Source: Vitellaria paradoxa (Eukaryota > Streptophyta > Magnoliopsida > Ericales > Sapotaceae). Taken from it: a DNA stretch of 64,000 nucleotides. The stretch spans positions 29,848,147 through 29,912,146 of the forward strand of contig CM034243.1 of NCBI GenBank assembly GCA_019916065.1. The letters are read 5' to 3'. Under the pieces are notes generated by a model. The model was not told the DNA's origin, ran no database searches, and saw only the letters and a program-made list of their open reading frames with translations. The position numbers and the translations under genes were made by a program. Positions within the stretch are counted from its first letter, which is position 1, and each line of letters begins with the position of its first letter. Positions 46,393 to 58,073 of this stretch are shown here, piece after piece.

Positions 46393-47421
46393 GGGCCCGT
46401 TTGACAATGTTGTCGTTTTTGTGTTGTTGTTTTCTGTTACCGTTTTCTGTTTTTGATTTTCTGTTACCGTTTATTTTTTCTGAAATAAAAACTGAAACTG
46501 CGTTTAGAAATGTAAGTTTGTTTATAATAATTAATTTTTTATTTTAGAAAATATTTAATTTTATTAGTTTTAAAAAATTAATAGAACTTAATAAAATATA
46601 TTTTATATTAATTTAATTTAATTAATTAAATTAATTAAATTAATAGAGTAAATTATTTATTAAAATCATTTAATTCAATAAATATAAAATATATTAAATT
46701 ATATTATTTATTAAAAATAATTTAATAAAATATATTTCATATTAAATAAATAATTAAATTAGATTAATTATTAAATTAAATTATTTATTTTTAAATTAAT
46801 TAAATTCATTTAATTATTTATTAAAATAATTTAATAAAATATATTTTATATGAATTAAATTAATTAAATCATAAATAATTTAATTTAATTATGATATTTA
46901 TTTAAAATAATTTAATAATTATTATTAAATTAAATTAAAAATTAATGTAATTTAATTATTTTATATAAATTAATTTAATTATTAAATTAAATAAATTAGT
47001 TATGATATTTATTTTAGATAATTTAGCAATAATTAATTATTAAATTAAATTAATTAATTTAGGTTTATTATTTATTAAAAATAATTTATATTAATTTATA
47101 TAATTAATTTAATTTATTGAATTTAATTATATTATTTATTAAAATAACTTATTTTAATAAAATATTTGAATAAAATAATTTATTTTTATATAATGTAACA
47201 AACATAGACAAAGTTTTAAAATTGACAAAATATCGACAACAGAAATAAAAACCAGAGTGAAAACACATTTTTTCTATTTACGTTGTTCTATTTATGTTTT
47301 CATTTTTTTTGGAAACAAAAAAACGTAAACAAGTTTATCAAATATGTTTCTGTTGAGAGTTTATAAAATTTTAAAAATATAAATCGAAAAATAGAAAATA
47401 GAAACGTTACCAAACGGAGCC
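46393..47421. mobile_element. AT-rich PIF/Harbinger-like element, TSD TAA
   Basis: The left end GGGCCCGTTTGAC and the right end CCAAACGGAGCC are inverted repeats. TAA flanks both sides (46390-46392 and 47422-47424). Paralogous empty sites read AATTAAGAAACT (12113, 31855) and AACTAAGCAATT (53500). No transposase is present. Confidence 0.75.
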
Positions 47422-48190
47422 TAAGCAACTGAACGTCTCAAATTCTGTTAGTTAGCTCACAAGCAGATGAAAAATGTACTGTTTCTTTTTCACTGGACCA
47501 TGCACCTAGCTTATTATGAAAATGTACTGTTTCCTCTCGTTATTTCTCGGTATTTTTATATTTTATTATTTGTTATGTAAATTATTTGAATCATCTAGCG
47601 TATTTCTAAAGTTTCAAGAAGCGAAGAGCTGTCTTCTCTCCATTTTCACATTGGTAAACCAACGTGCATTAACTGCCCAGAGAATTACAACTGTCTATCT
47701 ATTTATCTATGTATATGCGTAATCTGTGCGAATATTTTTTTATCTTAGTAATCAATAAAATTATTAAAAAGTAATAAAAGTGTCTCAAATAGTAAATAAT
47801 ATTTAAAAAGTATTAAACAAAAATAAAAAAAAGTTACAAATTAGTTGGTAGTTAAAAGATATTTAAAATAAATAAAAAATAAATAGGTAAAATTATGTAA
47901 TTATGTGAACGTTATGAAAAAAATACTTTTTAATGCCATTGAAGTACAGGTAACCGTAGAAAATTAAAAGCTATTATAAGGAAAAAAAAAAAAAAAAGAA
48001 GCCTTCACCAAACATTGGTATTTGTCCTATAATAGTATAGTATAGATCGATATACAAACAAGTCTATGGTAACAAACTATGGATGGTTGGTTTTTTATTT
48101 TTAATGTTAATATTGGCCGTTGGATGACTCAAATTAGATCTTGACCTTTCATTTTAATATATATAAAAAAAAAGGAAGAAGAATATAAAA
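47422..48190 (+). repeat. Block Q copy with flanking duplication
   Basis: CACTGGACCATGCACC at 47489 and CCATTTTCACATTGG mark block Q. 47840-48190 matches 27640-27960 (AAGCCTTCACCAAAC, CTTGACCTTTCATTTTAATAT). The frame running MKMYCFLSLFLG has no support in other copies. Confidence 0.55.
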
Positions 48191-48199
48191 GGCCTTTAG

Positions 48200-50560
48200 A
48201 TGAGAATGTAAAGTGACCAAAAAATTGAGTGAGAGTTTTAGAGAAAGTTTTAGTTTAAAAAAGATCTCAGCCATTCATTAAAAAATAAAACTCAATATCA
48301 TCCTTTAGATTTTAGTTTGTAAGAGGGACATTTTTAAAATATGTTTATTATATAGATATAGTCAACCTTATCAATTTATATTTAAAATTAGAATTTAGAA
48401 AAAAATTCATACCCCAAGACTAATTTTATTCAAATATCTGTAAAAAAAAAAATAGAATGATAAATATAAAGAGTTCCATATTGGATTTGATAATAAATTA
48501 TTAATGGGTTTTATAAGAATAATTCAAATAAAAAATATTATTACTAATCATTTGTACTTTCTAAAATAAAATAAATATAGTCAATGTGACTAAATTAAAT
48601 TTAAAATTAGAATTTAGAAAATAATTACTCCCGAACCTAATTAATATTCAGTATTTTTTTGTACATTTAGATTTTAAAAATATTAAAAGTCGTTGTTATA
48701 TGAAAAATAACCTTGTTATTATTTAAGTTTTTTTTCTTTGTGTTTTTAATTTAACTCCATTTTTTATCTATATTTTTAATTTAGTTACTAATGCAATTGA
48801 AATATATAAATTTAACAACTATATTAAATTTTTAAGTTAGTGGGTCCCATTTGAAACTGATAATAAGCAAGTGAATTCTTTTTCGAAACCCAAGAAAGTG
48901 GATCTTTTTTTTAGAACTCATGAATTTTTTTACATTTATTAAAATCATATACCACAATTCTAGTAATTTTATAGGTAAAAGAAAACATGAAATTATAGTA
49001 TTTTGGTGATATATAAAAAAAATAAAAGTTTTATGAAAGATTTCAGTCATTTGTTGAAGAACAAAACTCAATCTAAACTTTTGAATTTTGGTATGTGAGA
49101 TGAACATTTTTGAAATGTATTGTGTTTTATTAATAAAAAAATGACTCCCCCAAGACTAATTTTATTCAAATATTCGTGAAACAAAAAAAAAATAGAGTGA
49201 TGAAATAGAGTTCTACATTGGATTTGACGATAAAATTTTAATTAGTTTTATAAAAATAACTCAAATAAAAATATTATTATTATTATAACTAATATTACAA
49301 TAATTATTATTAATCATATGTGCTTTATAAAATAAAACAACTATAGTCGATGTGACTAGTTTAAATTTAAAATTAGAATTTAAAAAAATAACTATTAAAA
49401 TTAGAATTTAAAAAAAATAACTATTCTCAAGTCCAATTAATATTTAATTTTTTTTTGTACTTTTAAATTTTAAAAATATTAAATTTTTAAGCAAGTGGGT
49501 CCCATTTGAAACTGATCATAAGTAAGTGAATTCTTTTCGAAACCCAAGAAAGTGGATTTTTTTTTTTAGAACTCCTGAGTTTTTTACATTTATTAAAATC
49601 ATATACCACAATTCTAGTAATTTTATAGGTAAAAGAAAACGTAAAATTATAGTATTTGGGTGATATATAAAAAAAATAAAAGTTTTATGAAAGATTTCAA
49701 TCATTTGTTGAAGAACAAAACTCAATCTAAACTTTTGAATTTTGGTATGTGAGATGAACATTTTTGAAATGTGTTGTGTTTTATTAATAAAAAAAAATGA
49801 CTCCCCCAAGACTAATTTTATTCAAATATTCGTGAAACAAAAAAAAAAATAGAGTGATGAAATAGAGTCCTACATTGGATTTGACAATAAATTTTTAATT
49901 AGTTTTATGAAAATAACTCAAATAAAAATATTATCATTATTATTACTAATATTACAATAATTATTATTAATTATATGTGCTATATAAAATAAAACAACTA
50001 TAGTTGATGTGATTAGTTTAAATTTAAAATTAGAATTTAGAAAAATAACTATTCTCAAGTCCAATTAATATTCAATTTTTTTTTGTACTTTTAAATTTTA
50101 AAAATACTAAAAGTTGTTAAATGAGAAATAATCTTTTATTATTTAAGTTTTTTAATTTGTGTTTTTTAATTCAATTCTATTTTTTATCTGTATTTTTAAT
50201 TTAGTTACTAATGTAATTAAAATATATAAATTTAATAACTATATTAAATTTTCAGTAAGTGGGGCCCCTTTTAAAACTCATGAACAAGTGAATTCTTTTT
50301 TGGAACCCAAGAAAGTGAGTCATTTTTCAAAACTTATGAATTTTTTATATTTATTAAAATCATATACTACAATTCTAGTACTTTTGTTGATAAAAGAAAA
50401 AGTGAAGTTATAATGTTCTGGTAATATTGTGGAACAAAACTTATAAAAGTTTTGTGAAAGTTCTTTAGTCACTCGATGAAAAATAAACTCAATCTCAACA
50501 TTTAAATCTTAACTTGTGAGAAAGGCGTTTTAAAAACTGTCATGTTTTATTGTATAAAAT
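48200..50560 (+). repeat. Tandem array of a 0.65-0.75 kb unit, about three copies
   Basis: GTGGGTCCCATTTGAAACTGAT at 48840 recurs at 49495 and, altered, at 50258 (GTGGGGCCCCTTTTAAAACTCAT). Each is followed by GTGAATTCTTTT..GAA.CCAAGAAAGTG and an AAAATCATATAC.ACAATTCTAGTA block. Inverted related sequence lies in the Helitron-like element (21480-21640). The minus-strand frames at 48832-49107 and 49516-49809 are repeats of this unit, not genes. Confidence 0.75.
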
Positions 50561-50903
50561 ATATAAATTCGGTTATGTTTGATGCTAAATATTACTACAT
50601 TGATGGGTGCATTGGACGCACTAACTAATAAATTTTTATATTGATTAGTGTCTGGTAATAGTTATCAGTAAAATCATTTACATTCAAATAAAATTGAGTT
50701 ATATATGGTCCAAATATAAATCTTTGTAAAAAATCCACTATAATAGCACATGGCTTTACACACAAAACCGCCTATTTTATTATTATTATTATTATTTTTT
50801 TGTTTTTTTATTTTGCCATGTGTTAATGAAGCAATGAAAACTGAATTAGTTATCATACCTAAATCCATTAATTTGGTACCATAGTCACACACACACGTGT
50901 ATA

Positions 50904-51241
50904 AAAAAAAAAAAAAAAAAAGAATTTAACCTCGAGAGATTCACTCCCTAGGCCAAACCCCTAGAGAGTGAATCTCTTTTGGTTTGTGCTACACATACCG
51001 GCCCCTCAACATGTATAGCGGTCAATCGCGAACTCGCGTAGCGGCGGGGAGTCGGACCCACACCCAAGAACTGGATACGGTTCGTCCAGCCAAGGAGGCC
51101 CGTCCTACCAACCTTTACTACGCTTTGCGCCCGGGAGGCTGGCCCCAAGTTTTTGCTAGAGAAGAGACTTGAACTTGAGACCTTGGGGTGGTAAGCCCCT
51201 AAGCCCCAGTCCAAGACCATCCCATCTAACCCCTTGGGGTT
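50904..51241 (-). mobile_element. SINE-like retroposon with 15-bp TSD and a 3' hairpin
   Basis: A GC-rich body is flanked by ACACACACGTGTATA on both sides (50889-50903 and 51242-51256). On the minus strand the head carries a B-box-like AAGTTCAAGTCTC about 60 bp from the 5' end. The 3' end has a hairpin (GAGATTCACTC/GAGTGAATCTC, plus 50936-50975) before a T-rich tail. Confidence 0.7.
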
Positions 51242-51256
51242 ACACACACGTGTATA

Positions 51257-51939
51257 TATATTCATTTCCATGGGCATGCATGTGAGCAATCTGATCATTT
51301 TGAATCATAAGATTTAACCCTACCACTTTAATTGTTATTAAATATCATTTATGTGCATGTGAGGAATCGTTGGGTCATAAGATTTAATTCTACCATCTTA
51401 ATTATTGTTGATTATCATTTACGTGCATGCGAGCAATCTGATCATTTTGAATCTTAAGAATTAAGATTTTGGGGATGATATGGTTTTGATGTCGGTTAAA
51501 ATTGAAATTGTTAAATTAAAATTTAACAATACATTTACATCTTTTTAAGATTAAAAATAAATTAATACATCTAAATTATTAAATTTTAATTTAACGATTC
51601 TCAACTTCGATGTCATTGAGATAACATCAAAACTGATGTCAACCTTTCCATTTTGTAAGATTTAACCCCACCACCTTAATTGTAGTTGACAATCATTTGT
51701 GTGTTTATTGATAACAGCAGGTCAAGGTAGTTGAGGTGTTGCTTAGTTTCAATTACATTGCTGTACCTGCATTAAATTAAATTCCATGGAACATAATTCA
51801 CAGTGCACCATCCCACTGCAGTCTGCACAAGCCAAAAAATGTACTCAGTGGCAATGCAAGTTCTTCCAAAAAAAGAGCTGTGGTTTCTACACAGGGACCA
51901 AGCGTCCCTACAAAACGATGGTTGGGACACCAAATTGGC
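51257..51939 (+). other. Intergenic with short tandem repeat and a small unrecognised frame
   Basis: A ~75-bp unit beginning GTGAGCAATCTGATCATTTTGA is repeated about 2.5 times from 51281 to 51480. At 51786-51930 a Cys-containing frame (MEHNSQCTIPLQSAQAKKCT, then QWQCKFFQKKSCGFYTGTK) is open but runs into block Q2. It has no recognisable domain and I do not call it a gene. Confidence 0.35.
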
Positions 51940-52623
51940 CTGTATTTTTATATTTTTCTTTTATTAACAAAATTTATTCAACTATTTTTAATTTTTAAAT
52001 GTTATTTTATTCTATTTGTAAATAATTTGGTAATTTACGTAAATTAAAATTTAGAATTACAAAATTAAATGTAGTTAGAATGTAGTCACAAAATTTATTT
52101 ATTTATTTATTTATTAGTACCAATTGAACACAATTATTTTATTTTAAATTAAGTTTATAATTAATTTATTCTAACAAATATAACAATTTTAAAAATATTT
52201 AAAATTATTGGATCAGGGTCGAAACTTTTTAACATTTAACCAAACTCTGACTTGAAGCCTTTGGGCACAGGCAGAGACGAAATTAAGGTTTCATAACAAA
52301 GGGTCAAAATATTTTCAGTGAAAATTTAATTGTTAATAAAAAAACGTTAACCATTTATTTGAGATTTACTTGTGCCGGAATCAAAAAATTTCTTTTGGTA
52401 TTACGATTGCCGCTAGTAGCGTTCTTCAGTTTTGCTTTCTCGTTAGCAATTCAAAACTCAGGATCTTTTTTATTATTTTATTTTAAGAGAAATAGTTTAT
52501 GGAGCGTGAGAAAAGGAAAAGTGAAGCAAGTGAGAGAAGATGGAAATGATGGGAAGATGGAGTGTAAAAGAGAGAATGTAAAAATGTGACATATGATAGT
52601 ATGAGAGAGGGGTATCTTGGGGG

Positions 52624-52660
<37 letters not shown>

Positions 52661-52900
52661 ATTGAAAAGTAGAAAAATAAATTTTTATATTTTATTAATT
52701 TTTTATACGGGTCCAATATAAAAAATTAAATTATTGAGAATTTTTATTTGTGCAAGAAGGGGCATTGCAGCCATTGTTAATGAAGTATTTATCTTTAGTA
52801 AAAAAAATATAGTATATATATAGATAAAAAAAATACTAAAATTAGAAAGGCCATGAACGCCCTTAACTTTACAATAACTTCCGTACGTAGCAAATTCAAA
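51940..52900 (+). repeat. Block Q2, copy
   Basis: It is collinear with 16130-16900 and 28545-29460 (GCCGCTAGTAGCGTTCTTCAG, GAGTGTAAAAGAGAGAATG). A (GA)n run is at 52626-52655. Confidence 0.65.
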
Positions 52901-53510
52901 TTCTGTTTATTTTAATATAAGATGATTTCTGAAAAATTATATATATTTTTTAAAATACAAGTACAAACTGTTTTCTATAAAATATTTTACATTATTCATT
53001 TGCTTCAAGCTCTCTTTGCTTTGATGTAAATTGTTTTTATTAAAATTATTTTACTCATTTTTAGCTATTTGGTAAGACATCTTTAGGTGGAATTTTTTTT
53101 TTTAAACAAAATACTTACTCAAATGTTCAAAAATAACTTCTTTTCGTTGAATCCAAAAGTTATTTTTGAAAAACAAAAATGGACTCCTCTACTTCGTTTG
53201 GCATCTCTTTTGTATTTTTTTTTTTTTAAAGGATAGTTTTAAAAACATGTTTCAAACCAAACAACAAAAAATAGGAGTAACTTACCCCCCTTCCAAAAAA
53301 AACAGGGGTAAAAATAAATTTGTTTACAAAATATTTGATACAAAAAATATTCTTCAATGTAAATGGAGTCTCGATGTAAAATATTTTTTAGAAAAATATT
53401 TTTACTCAGGCTTTAAAATATAAGAAAAAATATTTTGTATTGAAATAGACCAGCTTAATTAACAAACATATTCAAAGTTTGAAAATATGTTTTAAAACTA
53501 ATTAACTAAG
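52901..53510 (+). repeat. Intergenic block V, copy 2
   Basis: It matches 44920-45367, and through AACTAATTAACTAAGCAATTG it provides the empty site for the element of 46393. Confidence 0.55.
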
Positions 53511-54345
53511 CAATTGAGGCTATATTTAGTACGTGAGAATCGAATAGAATAAAATAGAATAAGAGATGGAATTGAAATAAGGGTAGGAACGTAATAAGGG
53601 TGCAAATTTAATGAAATGCTTGTTCCATTATTTTGTTTGGCTCCAAACATGAAAACATTGAGAATGAAATAGGCATTCAAATTTTCATAATTTGATTACA
53701 TATTTTAAAAATAATAAAATAAAATGAAATATAATAAAAACTACTAAAATTAATCTTTTAAAAACTATAAAAATAAATTTTATTTTCGAAGCGCAAATTT
53801 GATTAAAAACAGGTCGAAGGGTAAAACGGTCATTTTATAATTCAAATTTGAATTCTACCAAATTTTTCTTAAATATAAAAAAAAAAAAAATATGTCAATA
53901 AATATTTTTAGTTGTTAGGAATGCCTAAAATACAAATTTAACCTAAAAACGGGTTCAAGAGCAAATAGTCATTTTATAGTCTGAACTCAAATCGAACTAA
54001 AATTTATTTAGATGTCATTTAGTTTGTTTTTCTATCTTTTATTTTCTGTTTTTATTTTCCATTTTCTATTTTGAGTGCATTTGTCAGTTTGCGATTTTGA
54101 AAATAAAGAAAACAGTTAAAACGCATTTGATCACTTATATTTTCAAAATTAGTTTTAAAAAATAGAAAATGAGTTTACACATAAAATGAAAAAATAACAA
54201 AAAGTCGTTTTGAGCATTTTCAACCCAAAACAAAAAAATTCTCAAAACAAGAAAAACGTAGTATTTTCTGTTTCCTTGTGTTGGGATTTTTAAAACATAA
54301 AATACATAAAACTTAACAGAAAATGCTATTTGATCCCTCATATTC
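53511..54345. other. AT-rich intergenic sequence with decayed MITE
   Basis: 54005-54330 resembles the element at 56485-56820 (ATGTCATTTAGTTTG at its left end). No gene is seen. Confidence 0.4.
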
Positions 54346-54850
54346 ATTAACAAAATCAGCCGTTAAAACTTAACAGAAAATGTCAAAATAGTCAAAATTT
54401 TAGATATTTTTCCTTTTTGATTCCTCACTCGCACTTATTCGCTAGTTTTCTTTACAAAAGTTTCTGAAAATATTTTTATTTTTACTTACTTTTTACTTAT
54501 TTTTGAAAATTTTTGTAAAGAAAACTAATGAATATGTGAGAGATGGAAGCATAAAATAAGAAAAATATATAAAATTTTAACTATTTTGACATTTTTGTTA
54601 AGTTTTAATGGTTAATTTTATCGGAAGAGAGATTAACGTTAATAATATTTTAAAATAAAAGAGATAAACATAATTTTAAAATATTGTAGATATAAATGTA
54701 ATTACTTAAATGTTAAGAGAATATTGGTATAATTTATCCAATATTATTAGTTAGCTCGCAAGCAAATGAAATTCCAATGAATCGAAAGCTCATTTGAGAT
54801 TATTTTGAGGACCCAACCAACACGAAGACATATAGCTGGCTAGCTGTAGT
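54346..54850 (-). repeat. Inverted copy of block S
   Basis: Read on the minus strand, CATTGGAATTTCATTTGCTTGC...GAGCTAACTAATAATATTGGATAAATTA matches 22777-22840 in order, and more distantly 20735-20790. This is the only large inverted copy of block S in the window. Confidence 0.6.
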
Positions 54851-55115
54851 CCCATGGGCATGCATGCCATATGACGGAAGCCACCCCCATTTCTATGACG
54901 TATGCTATTCATTATTTTCTTACGTGGAAAGGCTATTATATGAAGACGTACGTACTGTTTCTTCTTCACTGGACCATGCACCAAGCTGTCTTTGTCTCTA
55001 CGATTTCAATGAGTTGTTGAAAAGTGAAGAGCTGTCTTCTCTCTATCTTCACATGGGTCAACCAACATGCATCAACTACGTACCCAGAGAATTACAACTG
55101 TCTATTTATAGCTCC
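54851..55115 (+). repeat. Blocks R and Q, copy
   Basis: GCATGCCATATGACGGAAGC matches 15455. CACTGGACCATGCACC at 54967 begins another block Q copy. Confidence 0.6.
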
Positions 55116-55780
55116 CTTTAAAGCGATAAAAATAAGGGAAAAATTAAATAGAACAAGATGAAACGTAATTTTGAGTAAATTTTAGTATTTAATATTCTTT
55201 TTAAATTATATTTTTTTAGAGATGAACAGTAGTAAATTATTAGAATGATTTTTTCAAATCCATTCTAACAGATTCAAAAAATCTCCAAAATATTCTGCAC
55301 ACCTAATACTTCTTCTCTCTCTCTCTAAATTACTTCTTTTAAAGATGAACAGTAATAAACCATTAGAATAGTTTTCCTAAATCCGTTCTGTTTTAACGGA
55401 TTCAAAAAATTCTCAAACGTTCTGCACATCTAATAGTTTTTCTCCCTCTCTCTCGCTCTCTAAATCGTGTTTTTTGGAACTGAACAGTGATAAATCGTTA
55501 AAACAATTTTTTCAAATCGATTCTAACGGTTTCGTAAGCTCATGCCACAATAGTACTCATTCAAAAGTTTTTGACTCAGGGACCAAAATTGTCAAAAAAA
55601 AAAATTTCGCACTCAGTTAACCGGCTTTCGGGTTTTCTATTTATTTTAGTGAAATACTAAACTTTTTTGAAATTAGTAAAAATAGGAATGCATAAAAGTA
55701 TAATAGAGAATTTTAGTAATTTTTAAAAATTGTTGGAACTTTATTTTGTTTTATATTATTTTTTAGCACACCAAATGGTA
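55116..55780. mobile_element. MITE-like insertion with three ~125-bp internal repeats
   Basis: It splits a block Q copy: the flanks CTGTCTATTTATAG and TATATATATGGACAAGTC are adjacent in other copies. TGAACAGT..TAAA(T/C)(T/C)(G/A)TTA occurs at 55223, 55346 and 55481. Each unit carries an ATCC(A/G)TTCT..AACGGATT palindrome, and CT-rich runs separate the units. Ends are approximate. Confidence 0.5.
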
Positions 55781-56484
55781 CCTATATATATGTATATATA
55801 TATGGACAAGTCTACAGTAACGAACTAAGTTTTTTTTTTCTCTGGGTATCATGCCAAACTTCTAATTGTGGCCATTGGATGACTTAAATAACATCTTGAC
55901 CTTTCATTTTAATATATTAAAAAAAAGAAGAAGAAGAATAAAAAAGGGTTTTGATGAGAAAGAGAGAAGTTAATTAATTTTTGATCAAATAATGGCAAAT
56001 ATGGTCATAAATACTGGTAATTTTGATCACTTTCAATGGTAAGTTGGGGATATTGGTTGTTAACAGAGTGAGAAAAAGAAATATAAATTCGGTAGTTGAG
56101 GTGTTGCTTAATTTCAACTAGTAATAGGAGTGTAAAGGAGCGGAGTATTTGTATTACTATTATCAAACCTTTTGTTTTTCACTTTCTAATATTGTTCCAA
56201 AACTGTTTTTTTTTTTTTAATTAAAATCTCAAATCCATTCCGTTTTAAACTTGTCAAATTTGTCCCAAATTCACGAAATCCGATTGAGCACAATTGGTTA
56301 GATACATGGAATCCAAGTTGACAAACCCGTTAAATATCCTATTTGAAATAAAAAATAAAAAATAATTAATAATATTTAATTACAAAATTTATATAAATAC
56401 TTAAAAAAATCTTTATCTACAACAACTCACAAACAATACTATAATCAGAAATTCATTACATAAATATAACTTCCGCAACTTTAA
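55781..56484 (+). repeat. Block Q tail and unremarkable intergenic sequence
   Basis: 55800-56080 matches 13725-13960 and 29725-29970. 56100-56480 shows nothing recognisable. Confidence 0.5.
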
Positions 56485-56820
56485 GGTGGCACTTGGTTTG
56501 TATTTTTATTTTTTTTTTCTGTTTTTATATTCTATTTTTGTTTTATGTATTTTATGATTTAAAAATCTAAAAATAAGAAAATAGAAAATACATTTGGTTT
56601 GATATTTTTTGTTTTCTGCGTTTTGAGATTTTCCTTATTTTAAGTTGAAAAAACTCAAAACGATTTTTTGTTATTTTGCATTTAAAGTGTATACTCATTT
56701 TCTATTTTTTTTAAATAGATTTTGAAAATACAGGTGATCAAATGTATTTTGAACTATTTTCTTATTTTTAACAAACATAAAATGAAAGATAGGCTCAAAA
56801 CAGGCATATTAAATGACACC
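56485..56820. mobile_element. Tourist-like MITE, TSD TAA
   Basis: It starts GGTGGCACTTGG and ends AAATGACACC, imperfect inverted repeats flanked by TAA (56482-56484 and 56821-56823). The interior is T- and A-rich with palindromic symmetry. Related pieces lie at 15632, 54005 and 62484. Confidence 0.7.
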
Positions 56821-57000
56821 TAAGTTTTTGTACACAAATAAGATAAGTTAATATAATTATCTCAAACGTCCAAGAAATTTATCCCAAACAAATTAAACAC
56901 GTATATATAAAATAAATAAAATGTGATCCAATTTACACTCCACGTACAGATAGCCTCTTACAAATCCGCCAAAATCCACCTTATTATTATTATTATTATT

Positions 57001-57930
57001 TGTTGGGTAAAATCGTACTTTGACATATGAAGTGTCGAACAAGTATAGTCAAGGTACCACGTGGTCCAATGCCGAACATATTTAAGTGAGTCACATAGTC
57101 ATTGACCGAGCACGTTGACACGTGACACGTGGCGTTCTGCCGAACAGATTATTGATGGCATGAAGGTTCCACGTGTGTGTTATACATGGACACGCGTCTT
57201 TGGGTTGATATTCCAAGGGATACCCTGATTCTCAGTATCTATGGATAATGTGTTGCCACGTGGCAATAATCGAAGACCTCAATAGCCAATTTGTTCGGCC
57301 CATCGATTAGCAGCTAGTAAATGCTAGGTCTGGGACCCACAGCCTTAACGAGTGATCACAACTATAAATGTGCCATAGTTATGACTGAACCTAGTATTTA
57401 TCTCTGAGGAAGTAACCAAGTCAGTTTATTTCGTTACGAGTAATTGATAGATTGACAGGTGGACAATTTGACAATCGAGTTCTGACTATATTGTCACGTT
57501 AACTACCAGAAGTATTGAATGTGCCACGTTAACTACCAAAAGTATTGAATGAAAGGTATGAGGTATTTAATGAAAGGCATGAGGCATTAAATGAGCGGTG
57601 AAAGGTATTTAAAGCGAGGAAGGAAAAGAGGGACACGGCAACATGGGTGCAGTCAAATCACAGGTATTTTATTATTATTTACATTATTATAAATACAACA
57701 TTTCACTTGACAATTATGGTAAGCTGACTTTTACCAACTTAAGCTACTATTCATTTCTTCTAAAAAGCTTTCTTCCTTGAGCTACTTGCTGACTTAAGTA
57801 TCAGTGGGTTTTCCGGCCAGAGACCTCCACTCCGGTCGTAACCTTTATTCTGTCTTTGTTCGGCAGGTCGTTGATTGCATTTTCAGTTGGCGTGGTCAGC
57901 AGTTCCGGTAGTAAATTTTGCTACCAAACA
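57001..57930 (+). mobile_element. Solo LTR inserted in the JIP gene 3 promoter
   Basis: The sequence begins TGTTGGGTA and ends TACCAAACA (TG...CA). It splits the TTATTATT run that is continuous in the promoters of genes 1 and 2. Flanks are TTATT (56996-57000) and TTCTT (57931-57935), a 4/5 target duplication. It has its own TATAAAT at 57363 in the same direction as gene 3, and a repeated CACGTTAACTACCA block at 57496 and 57525. No internal retrotransposon sequence flanks it, so it is a solo LTR. It ends 47 bp before the TATA box of gene 3. Confidence 0.85.
57058..57262 (+). promoter_or_regulatory. Cluster of five G-boxes (CACGTG) in the solo LTR
   Basis: CACGTG stands at 57058, 57119, 57126, 57170 and 57257. 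Flanks include CCACGTGG, ACACGTGGC and GCCACGTGGC, the strong G-box/ABRE forms. A W-box TTGACC is at 57103. G-boxes bind bHLH factors such as MYC2 and bZIP factors of the ABA pathway. The cluster is 716-920 bp upstream of the TATA box of gene 3. Confidence 0.7.
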
Positions 57931-57977
57931 TTCTTCTTATTATTATGAGCCAACTAATCCTTTTTGAAAACCCCTAC

Positions 57978-57985
57978 TATAAATA
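57978..57985 (+). promoter_or_regulatory. TATA box of JIP gene 3
   Basis: TATAAATA in CCCCTACTATAAATACATCC, the same core as genes 1 and 2. It is intact despite the LTR next to it. Confidence 0.8.
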
Positions 57986-58073
57986 CATCCCCTTCCTCGC
58001 CATTTTTTCACACAACAATCCCAACAAGAACTAGCAGCTAGTACCATCTTTCCTTTTTTATCAAACCATCTCG

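Noticed and set aside
48832..49809. Two similar ~90-codon frames on the minus strand (HTKIQKFRLSFVLQQM)
   Set aside because: They are parts of the tandem array unit. The third unit does not keep the frame, and there is no codon-level conservation or domain.
50948..51298. A 116-codon minus-strand frame in a GC-rich patch
   Set aside because: It lies within the retroposon at 50904-51241 and reads through its flanking duplication.
51786..51998. Cys-containing 70-codon frame as a small secreted peptide gene
   Set aside because: There is no signal peptide, the C-terminal half is block Q2 repeat sequence, and no homologue or promoter is visible.
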